Shown here piece after piece: positions 58,285-64,000 of a stretch of DNA of 64,000 nucleotides; the stretch's first letter is position 1, and every line of letters starts with the position of its first letter. A program made the translations under genes and the position numbers. The stretch is from Microcella alkalica. Its GTDB lineage: Bacteria; Actinomycetota; Actinomycetes; Actinomycetales; Microbacteriaceae. Below the pieces are notes generated by a model. It saw nothing but the letters and a program-made list of their open reading frames with translations, did not search any database and had not been told where the DNA came from. The stretch is from positions 124,001 to 188,000 of the forward strand of contig NZ_JABUKC010000001.1 in the NCBI RefSeq assembly GCF_014595885.1, in the 5' to 3' direction.

Positions 58285-59481
58285 TCAGGAGAAGGCCGGG
58301 ATGCCGGTGATCTCGCGCCCGATGATGAGGGACTGGATGAAGTCGGTTCCCTCGTAGGTGTGCACGACCTCCATGTCGGTGAGGTGGCGCGCGACGTGGT
58401 TCTCGAGCAGCAGGCCGTTGCCGCCGAGCAGGTCGCGCGCGTCACGGCAGAGTGCGCGAGCGTGCTGCCCGGTGAACATCTTCGCGAGCGACGCCTGCTC
58501 GTTCGTGAGTCGGCCCTGGTCCTGCAGCCCGGCGGTGCGGAACACCAGCAGCTGCATCGCCGTGAGATCGGCGAGCATGTTCGCAAGTTTGTTCTGCACG
58601 AGCTGGTAGCTCGCGATCGGCTTGCCGAACTGCACGCGCTCGTGAACGTAGGCCGCCGCGGCCTCGTAGGCGGCGAGGGCGTGGCCCAGCGCCTCCCAGG
58701 CGACCGTGCTGCGCGTGCGATTGAGGATGGTGGAGACGTCGCGGAACGACGTCGACTTCGCGAGCAGATTCTCGACCGGGATGCGGACATCCGTGATCTC
58801 GATGTGGGCCTGCTGGATCGCCCGCTTGGCGATCTTGCCGGTGATGGCGGTGGCGCTGTAGCCCTCGGGGTAGCCGTCGGGACCCTTCTCGAGGATGAAC
58901 GCCTTGACCTTCGCGTCGGCCTCGTCGCGCGCCCAGATGATGACGAGGTCGGCGACGTGACCCAGGCCGATCCAGCGCTTGGCGCCGTTGATCACGTACT
59001 GATCGCCGTCGCGGCGGGCGGAGGTCTCGAGCTTGACCGAGTCGGACCCGTGGTCGGGCTCGGTCAGCGCGAACGCGCCGAGCTTCCGCAGGGCGGCCAT
59101 GTCGGGCAGCCAGCGCTGCTTCTGCTCCTCGCTTCCGAGCAGCGAGATGCTGCCCATGGCGAGGCCCGAGTGCACGGCGTTGAAGGTGTTCACGCTGCCG
59201 TCGCCACGCGAGAGCTCCATCGCGACGAGCCCCGCCTGCAGCCGTGTCATGCCCGGTGCGCCGTAGCCCTGGATCGCGGTGCCCGCGATGCCGAGCCGAC
59301 CGAACTCGGGGAGGATCTCGTAGGGGAAGTCGGCCTTCTCCCAGTACTCGTTGATGATCGGCAGCACCTGCCGGTCGACGAAGCCTCTTACCTTCGCGAC
59401 GAGGGTCCGGTCGTCGTCGTTGAGGTAGTCATCGACGGCGTAGAAATCCGAGTTGATGGTGCGCGCGGTCGTGTCGCTCAT
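58285..59481 (-). CDS. Acyl-CoA dehydrogenase of the glutaryl-CoA dehydrogenase group
   Basis: This 398-residue flavoenzyme shows FALTEPDHGSDSVKLET, KRWIGLGHVADLVIIWAR, ARDLLGGNGLLLENHVARHL and the C-terminal VVHTYEGTDFIQSLIIGREITG with catalytic Glu near 377. The tail and overall spacing match glutaryl-CoA dehydrogenase. However, at the substrate carboxylate site the segment SRGDGSVNTFNAVHSGL has Asn where GCDH has Arg94, and Glu87 and Ser98 also appear replaced. A non-glutaryl acyl-CoA substrate is therefore more likely. It follows the CoA-transferase gene by four bases in the same operon. Confidence 0.88.
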   Translation of the reverse strand: MSDTTARTINSDFYAVDDYLNDDDRTLVAKVRGFVDRQVLPIINEYWEKADFPYEILPEFGRLGIAGTAIQGYGAPGMTRLQAGLVAMELSRGDGSVNTFNAVHSGLAMGSISLLGSEEQKQRWLPDMAALRKLGAFALTEPDHGSDSVKLETSARRDGDQYVINGAKRWIGLGHVADLVIIWARDEADAKVKAFILEKGPDGYPEGYSATAITGKIAKRAIQQAHIEITDVRIPVENLLAKSTSFRDVSTILNRTRSTVAWEALGHALAAYEAAAAYVHERVQFGKPIASYQLVQNKLANMLADLTAMQLLVFRTAGLQDQGRLTNEQASLAKMFTGQHARALCRDARDLLGGNGLLLENHVARHLTDMEVVHTYEGTDFIQSLIIGREITGIPAFS

Positions 59482-59485
59482 GGGT

Positions 59486-60724
59486 CTAGTCGCCTCGTGT
59501 CGGTGCGGTCAGGGTGGAATGCTGCAGGGCCGGCGCAAGCTCGTCGCCGCGCAGCCAGCGACGGATCGCCTCGCCGTGCTCATCGAGCCGGGGAGGGGCG
59601 CTGCGGTAGCTCGCGGGCGTGCGCGAAAAGCGCATCGGGTTGCGAACGCCCGGCAGAGCGCGATCGCCGGTGCCGGAGACGACCACGGGGTCGAGCCCGA
59701 TGCGCTCGGCGAAGGCGAGTCCGGCGCCGACGTCGAGCGACGGGGCGCAGGGGAGTCCGAGCGCGCTCAGGCGCTCGAACCACTCGGTGGCGGGCGCGGC
59801 CGCGAGCAGGCCCACGATCACCGGGCGCAGTTCGTCGCGGTGCGCGCTGCGCTCGGCGTTGGTCGCGAAGCGCGGGTCTGTCGGCAGCTGCGGTGCGCCG
59901 AGTGCGGCGCACAGTGTGCGGAACTGCGCGTCGTTGCCGATCGCGAGCACGAGGTCGCCGTCAGCCGTGGGGAAGGGCGCGTACGGGTAGATGCTCGGGT
60001 GGTCGTTGCCCATGCGCGTCGGCACCCGGCCGCTCAGCAGGTAGCCGCCCGTCTGGTTCACCATGCCCGAGAGGGCTGACGACATGAGGTCGAGCTCGAC
60101 GTGCTGACCCTGGCCGGTGCGCTCGCGGTGATACAGCGCGGAGGTGACGGCGATGGCCGTGTGCAGGCCCGTGATGACGTCGAACACCGCGACACCCGAG
60201 CGGAAGCCCTCGGTCGTGGGCGACCCGGTGAGGCTCATGAGCCCCGAGAGCGCCTGCACGAGCAGGTCGTAGCCTGGCAGATCGGCGCCGCCCGCGGTTC
60301 CGAAGCCCGTGATGGAGGCGTAGATGACCGACGGGTTGGCGCGCGCGACCGACTCGTAGTTGAGGCCGTAGCGGGCCAGCCCTCCCGGCTTGAAATTCTC
60401 GGTCACGACGTCGGCGCGCGCGGCGAGCTCCTGCGCGAGCTCGAGATCGCCTGCGTCGCGCAGGTCGAGCACGATCGACTGCTTGTTGCGGTTGATCGAG
60501 AGGTAGTAGGTCGATTCGCCCTCGTAGGAGGGGGGCATCCAGCTCCGGGTCTCGTCGCCCAGTGAGCTCTCGACCTTGATGACGGTCGCGCCGAGGTCGG
60601 CCATGAGCATCGTGCAGTAGGGACCCGCGAGCACACGGCCGAAGTCGGCGACGAGCAGACCCGCGAAGGGTCCGGTGGCGGGGGATGCTCCCTCGAGCTC
60701 GCCGCCCGGCAGATGCTGCGCCAT
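59486..60724 (-). CDS. CaiB/BaiF family III CoA-transferase
   Basis: This 412-residue enzyme shows LLVADFGRVLAGPYCTMLMADLGATVIKVE, NRNKQSIVLDLRD, the catalytic Asp in LPGYDLLVQALSGLMSLTG and GQHVELDLMSSALSGM. Family III enzymes move CoA between carboxylic acids without a free acyl-CoA intermediate. Together with the acyl-CoA dehydrogenase it would activate and oxidise one particular acid, resembling the succinyl-CoA:glutarate transferase (GcdG) arrangement with gcdH. It is divergent from the LysR gene. Confidence 0.92.
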   Translation of the reverse strand: MAQHLPGGELEGASPATGPFAGLLVADFGRVLAGPYCTMLMADLGATVIKVESSLGDETRSWMPPSYEGESTYYLSINRNKQSIVLDLRDAGDLELAQELAARADVVTENFKPGGLARYGLNYESVARANPSVIYASITGFGTAGGADLPGYDLLVQALSGLMSLTGSPTTEGFRSGVAVFDVITGLHTAIAVTSALYHRERTGQGQHVELDLMSSALSGMVNQTGGYLLSGRVPTRMGNDHPSIYPYAPFPTADGDLVLAIGNDAQFRTLCAALGAPQLPTDPRFATNAERSAHRDELRPVIVGLLAAAPATEWFERLSALGLPCAPSLDVGAGLAFAERIGLDPVVVSGTGDRALPGVRNPMRFSRTPASYRSAPPRLDEHGEAIRRWLRGDELAPALQHSTLTAPTRGD

Positions 60725-60780
60725 CGTCGTCCTCCTACCTCAATCGGCTTCCTCAGGCTGGCAGGCGAGCGTTCATGCCG

Positions 60781-60793
60781 TCCAATACCTAAC
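60781..60793 (+). promoter_or_regulatory. Candidate LysR site TCCAATACCTAAC in the divergent promoter region
   Basis: It lies between the CoA-transferase and LysR starts. The same motif (11 of 13 bases) occurs in opposite orientation upstream of the alcohol dehydrogenase gene at 61766-61778. Confidence 0.45.
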
Positions 60794-60818
60794 GGTGGTG
60801 GCACTGATGCGCTAGTGG

Positions 60819-60824
60819 AATAAT
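60819..60824 (+). promoter_or_regulatory. -10-like box AATAAT of the LysR gene
   Basis: AATAAT ends six bases before the ATG at 60831. It matches TATAAT at five of six positions and the usual leaderless spacing. Confidence 0.5.
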
Positions 60825-60830
60825 CGGGGG

Positions 60831-61730
60831 ATGGACATCCCGCAGATCCGCGCCTTCCTCGCGGTCGCCGACGAGCTCCACTTCGGACGGGCCGCCGAGC
60901 GGCTGCACATGGCCCAGCCTCCGGTGAGCCGCAGCATCCAGCAGCTCGAGCGCGACCTCGGGGCGAGGCTGTTCGAGCGCAGCACGCGCAGGGTCACCCT
61001 CACCTCGGTCGGGGAGGCGCTCGTGGGCCCGGCGCGCGAGGTGCTCGACGCGCTCGAGCGCGTCGGCACGGTCGCCCGCGCGGCCGGCCTCGGCGAGATC
61101 GGACGGGTGCGGCTGGCCTACGCGGGGGCGTCGTCGAACGTCATGGTCGGTCAGCTGGCGCGCGCCGTGAAGCAGAACCACCCGGGCATCCAGCTCGAGC
61201 TTCTCAGCCAGAACTTCGCCCAGCCTGCGATGCAGCGGCTCGTGCGCGGCGAGATCGACATCGCGCTGGGTCGCTGGGATCACTTGCCCGACACCGTGCG
61301 TGCGCGCGTCATCGCCGTCGAAGAGCTCGTGATCGCCGTCCCCGAGACGCACCGGCTCGCCGACCGCGAGAGCGTCTCGATCGCCGAGCTCGCGGGCGAG
61401 CACTTTGTCTCGTTGCCGCGGCAGACGGGGTCGCTGCTGATCGATCGCCTGCGCCACATGACGCGCGAGGCGGGCTTCACCGCCGACATCGTGCAGGATG
61501 CTCCCGATTCGTGGACGGTCATGTCCCTGGTCTCGGCGGAGGTCGGATGCTCCCTCACTCTCTCGTCGGTCATCGACAGCATCGCCGACCCGCACCTGCG
61601 CTTCCTGCGCCTGTCGGACCCCGTGGAGCCGGTGCTGCTGCGCATGGCGTGGCGCGCCGACAGCGACGATCGGGCCCTGCACGCCGTGCTGCGCCTGTCG
61701 GAGGGCGTGCTGCCGACCCCCTCCGGCTGA
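60831..61730 (+). CDS. LysR-family transcriptional regulator
   Basis: This 299-residue regulator starts with the LysR helix-turn-helix (DIPQIRAFLAVADELHFGRAAERLHMAQPPVSRSIQQLERDLGARLFERSTRRVTLT). A periplasmic-binding-like effector domain with GRVRLAYAGASSNVM and LPRQTGSLLIDRLRHM follows. The position, divergent from the CoA-transferase/acyl-CoA dehydrogenase genes and upstream of the alcohol dehydrogenase gene, is typical for local control of a catabolic cluster, with a pathway acid or acyl-CoA as likely inducer. Confidence 0.92.
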   Translation: MDIPQIRAFLAVADELHFGRAAERLHMAQPPVSRSIQQLERDLGARLFERSTRRVTLTSVGEALVGPAREVLDALERVGTVARAAGLGEIGRVRLAYAGASSNVMVGQLARAVKQNHPGIQLELLSQNFAQPAMQRLVRGEIDIALGRWDHLPDTVRARVIAVEELVIAVPETHRLADRESVSIAELAGEHFVSLPRQTGSLLIDRLRHMTREAGFTADIVQDAPDSWTVMSLVSAEVGCSLTLSSVIDSIADPHLRFLRLSDPVEPVLLRMAWRADSDDRALHAVLRLSEGVLPTPSG

Positions 61731-61765
61731 CGGCGGGCGAGCATCCGGGTATCAATAGGGCGGTC

Positions 61766-61778
61766 ATTCGGTATTGGA
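61766..61778 (-). promoter_or_regulatory. Candidate LysR site upstream of the alcohol dehydrogenase gene
   Basis: The minus strand reads TCCAATACCGAAT. Together with CAATA at 61753-61757 it forms CAATA-N14-TATTG. It sits 60-72 bases before the ATG at 61838. Confidence 0.45.
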
Positions 61779-61837
61779 GAGAATCGGCGGGCGGTGCGAC
61801 CGTGGTAGCCACGGGATTCATCAACGGCGAGGACACC

Positions 61838-62896
61838 ATGCACGCGTTCGCGATCTTCGAGGGCGACCACAGCGTCACCGACATCGAGCTGCCTACCCCT
61901 GAGCCGACGGGGGCCGAGGTGCTCGTGCGCGTCGTGCGCTCCGGGGTCTGCCACACCGACACGCACCTGCGCGAGGGGTACTACGACCTCGGCAGCCGCG
62001 GCCGACTCAACCTCGTCGATCGCGGTGTCACGTATCCGCTCGTGCTGGGCCACGAGGTGGTCGGCGTCGTCGAGGCCGTCGGGGCCGATGCGACCGGCGT
62101 CGCGGTCGGCGACCGCCGCCTCGTCTACCCGTGGATCGGCGATGGCACGTGCGAGGCATGCCGCGCGGGCGACGAGAACCTCTGCCCGAGCCCCCGCAAC
62201 CTCGGCGTCGCGCGCCACGGCGGCTACGCGGATCATCTGCTCGTTCCGCACTCCCGGTATCTTCTGGATGTCGCGGGGCTCGACGAGCGCTGGGCCGCCA
62301 CCCTCGCGTGCTCGGGGCTCACCGCCTACAGCGCGGCGCGGAAGGCCATGCCCGCCGACACCCAGCTGCCGGTCGTCGTCATCGGCGCGGGGGGAGTCGG
62401 TCTCATGGCGATCGCATCGCTGCGTGCGCTCGGCCACGAGGCCGTCATCGCGGTCGACCTGCAGCAGCGGAACCTCCAGCTCGCACGCGAGCTCGGCGCC
62501 ACGGATACGGTCTCGGCGGCCGAGCCCGAGCTCGAGGCGGCGATCCTCGCCCGCGCCGGCGGCCCCGTGGCCGCCGTCATCGACTTCGTCAACAACTCGG
62601 TCACCGCGCCCGTCGCCTTCAGCATCCTCCGCAAGGGCGGCACGATGATGCAGGTCGGCCTCTTCGGCGGCGAGCTCGTCATCCCGACCGCCCTGCTCGC
62701 GCTCAAGGTCCTCACGATCCGAGGCAGCTTCGTCGGCTCCCTCGGCGAGCTCGGCGAGCTCGTCGAGCTCGCCAGGACAGGCGTCCTGCCGTCGATCCCG
62801 ATCATCGACGAGCCGCTCACCGCCCACGCGGTCGAGTCGGCGCTCGATCGGCTCGCCGCGGGGGGCGTGCCCGGCCGCATCGTTCTCAGTGCCTAG
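61838..62896 (+). CDS. Zinc-type alcohol dehydrogenase (MDR family)
   Basis: This 352-residue dehydrogenase has catalytic zinc ligands Cys38 (GVCHTD) and His72-Glu73 (LGHEVVG), a structural zinc loop and the Rossmann motif VIGAGGVGLMAIASLRALG. The structural loop reads GDGTCEACRAGDENLC. Three cysteines remain (105, 108, 116), but the first position (102) is Asp. It probably oxidises an alcohol or hydroxy acid with NAD. The ATG at 61838 has a GCGAGGA Shine-Dalgarno. It lies 107 bp after the LysR gene and carries a candidate LysR site. Confidence 0.88.
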   Translation: MHAFAIFEGDHSVTDIELPTPEPTGAEVLVRVVRSGVCHTDTHLREGYYDLGSRGRLNLVDRGVTYPLVLGHEVVGVVEAVGADATGVAVGDRRLVYPWIGDGTCEACRAGDENLCPSPRNLGVARHGGYADHLLVPHSRYLLDVAGLDERWAATLACSGLTAYSAARKAMPADTQLPVVVIGAGGVGLMAIASLRALGHEAVIAVDLQQRNLQLARELGATDTVSAAEPELEAAILARAGGPVAAVIDFVNNSVTAPVAFSILRKGGTMMQVGLFGGELVIPTALLALKVLTIRGSFVGSLGELGELVELARTGVLPSIPIIDEPLTAHAVESALDRLAAGGVPGRIVLSA

Positions 62897-62974
62897 TCCG
62901 CTCGTGCGGGTCGCCGCGCGAACGCGCGATCCTCGGCCGTCGATGGAGGGGTCGGCGCTCTCGTCGTCGGTGGC

Positions 62975-63844
62975 TCAGGCGCCGTCGGCGTAGTCGAAGA
63001 AGCCGCGCCCCGACTTGCGACCCAGCTCGCCTGCCGCGACCTTATCGCGGAGGATCTGCGGAGGTGCGAAGCGCTCGCCGAGGGCGGCGTGCAGGTACTC
63101 AGCGATGCCGAGGCGCACATCGAGCCCCACGAGGTCGGTGGTGCGCAGCGGCCCCGTGGCGTGGCGATAGCCCAGCACCATCGCCGCGTCGATGTCCTCC
63201 GCCGAGGCGACGCCCTCCTCGAGCATGCGCATGGCCTCGAGCGCGATCACGAGCCCGAGGCGCGAGCTCGCGAATCCGGGAGCGTCGTGCACGACGATCG
63301 GCGTCTTGCCGAGAGCGGCCACCCAGCCGCGCGCGGCGTCGGTCAGCTCGGGTGACGAGCGGCTGGTCAGCACGAGCTCGACGAGGGCCGACGGCGGCAC
63401 GGGGTTGAAGAAGTGGAGCCCGCAGAAGCGCTCGGGCCGCTGCAACCTGTCGGCGAGCCCTTCGACCGAGAGCGACGAGGTGTTCGTCACCAGCCAGGCG
63501 GAGGGGGCGATGATCGACTCGGCGCGGGTCAGCGCGTCGACCTTGAGGTCGGTGAGCTCCGGCACCGCCTCGACCACGAGCGCGCAGTCGGTGAGCGACG
63601 CGTAGAGGGTCGACACGACGAGCCGCGCGAGCACGACCTCGGCGTCGATCGCAGCATCGCGCGCCGCTGCCTTGGCGACGCCGTCTGCTAGCCGAGCGCG
63701 CGCGCTCGCCGCGGCATCCGCGTCGCGCTCGATGACCGTGACGGCGCTGCCGCCCTGCGCGAAGACCTGAGCGATGCCGGCGCCCATGCGGCCGCCGCCG
63801 ATGACGCCGACGGTGGCGGGTAGGGAGACGGATGCTGCAGTCAC
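62975..63844 (-). CDS. 3-hydroxyacyl-CoA dehydrogenase
   Basis: This 289-residue NAD-dependent enzyme has the Rossmann start VGVIGGGRMGAGIAQVFAQGG and the acidic ERDADAA turn. LVVEAVPELTDLK and NTSSLSVEGLADRL follow, then the catalytic His in FCGLHFFNPVPPSALVE. Its C-terminal dimer domain reads GFASSRLGLVIALEAMRMLEEG and ends GRGFFDY. It oxidises 3-hydroxybutyryl-CoA or similar to the 3-keto form. The GTG start overlaps the stop of the upstream enoyl-CoA hydratase gene. Confidence 0.93.
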   Translation of the reverse strand: MTAASVSLPATVGVIGGGRMGAGIAQVFAQGGSAVTVIERDADAAASARARLADGVAKAAARDAAIDAEVVLARLVVSTLYASLTDCALVVEAVPELTDLKVDALTRAESIIAPSAWLVTNTSSLSVEGLADRLQRPERFCGLHFFNPVPPSALVELVLTSRSSPELTDAARGWVAALGKTPIVVHDAPGFASSRLGLVIALEAMRMLEEGVASAEDIDAAMVLGYRHATGPLRTTDLVGLDVRLGIAEYLHAALGERFAPPQILRDKVAAGELGRKSGRGFFDYADGA

Positions 63845-64000
63845 GATGACTCCTTCGATCGCGAGAGGAACGCGTCCATGCGGGCGGCCTTCGCCTCGGA
63901 CTCGAAGAGGATCGCCTGGGCGAGCTCGTCGACGAGCGGGTGGGCGGAGCGAGGCGCGGCGAGCACGCGCTTGGTGAGGCGGATCGCGAGCGGGTCCTGC
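63841..64000 (-). CDS. Enoyl-CoA hydratase/isomerase family protein, partial (C-terminal end only)
   Basis: Only the last 53 codons are inside the window. They read QDPLAIRLTKRVLAAPRSAH continuing PLVDELAQAILFESEAKAAR and MDAFLSRSKESS. This matches the C-terminal helices of crotonase-family proteins (the LAIRLTKRVL and RMDAFL segments). The stop codon overlaps the 3-hydroxyacyl-CoA dehydrogenase start (GTGA), so the two beta-oxidation steps are coupled. Confidence 0.75.
   Translation of the reverse strand, partial: QDPLAIRLTKRVLAAPRSAHPLVDELAQAILFESEAKAARMDAFLSRSKESS

Noticed and set aside
1-64000. CRISPR arrays, insertion sequences, toxin-antitoxin or phage modules
   Set aside because: No regularly spaced direct repeats with unique spacers, transposase or phage structural genes were seen. 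The repeats found are too short or too few.

Overview
The window is high-GC chromosomal DNA (about 70% G+C by eye) from an actinobacterium, most likely a member of the Microbacteriaceae. The evidence is the 32-residue ribosomal protein bS22, a BldC-type regulator, an LCP gene pair, a one-gene Sua5, an actinobacterial Lhr-Nei2 pair, a very strong C/G third-position bias, and many promoters with a TANNNT box six bases before the start codon. No phage genes, transposase, plasmid genes, CRISPR array or rRNA were seen. Most of the window is ordinary housekeeping sequence with short gaps.

Layout. 1-3.4 kb: PatB-like lyase (cut by the window edge), phosphoglucomutase and prephenate dehydratase. 3.8-8.0 kb: one very large cell-wall-anchored xylan-degrading enzyme (CE4-like plus GH10 plus CBM9-like domains plus LPVTG) behind an AT-rich, probably regulated promoter. 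8-16.3 kb: lipid kinase, serS, a HAD phosphatase, two tRNA-Ser genes flanking a tandem pair of LCP ligases, a histidine kinase interrupted by an in-frame stop, and tRNA-Arg. 16.4-24.2 kb: Sua5, then a tightly coupled seven-gene operon (etfB, etfA, a cytochrome-b-like membrane protein and four valine-degradation enzymes). 24.3-34.4 kb: MarR regulator, acetyl-CoA synthetase, psuG-psuK, EamA exporter, a small repeat protein, photolyase, a second MarR and a CmpX/MscS-helix membrane protein.

34.6-49 kb: APC permease, an orphan winged-helix regulator preceded by a leaderless 33-codon ORF, upp, tadA, a CDF transporter operon with a stand-alone CDF-like C-terminal domain, proC, TrkA-TrkH, ArsR, BldC, bS22, a HAD hydrolase, glutaredoxin-like and Dabb proteins, SRAP and a nuclease lipoprotein. 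48.5-58 kb: Nei2-Lhr repair pair, esterase, Nudix, GNAT, a gap holding a long palindrome and the tail of a dead acetyltransferase gene, and a DEAD-box helicase. 58.3-64 kb: an acyl-CoA degradation cluster (glutaryl-CoA-dehydrogenase-like enzyme, family III CoA-transferase, divergent LysR, zinc alcohol dehydrogenase, 3-hydroxyacyl-CoA dehydrogenase and the end of an enoyl-CoA hydratase gene).

The most interesting non-coding signals are: the systematic leaderless promoter pattern; a symmetric four-copy ATAAC/GTAAC array in a gene-free AT-rich patch (33536-33575); three exact-period 11-bp repeats upstream of a small membrane protein (41078-41110); the leaderless small ORF upstream of the winged-helix regulator (37013-37114); a degenerate hairpin repeat found in two distant gaps; and strong over-representation of the octamer GAGCATCC. 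Family assignments come from reading translated sequence without database searches.
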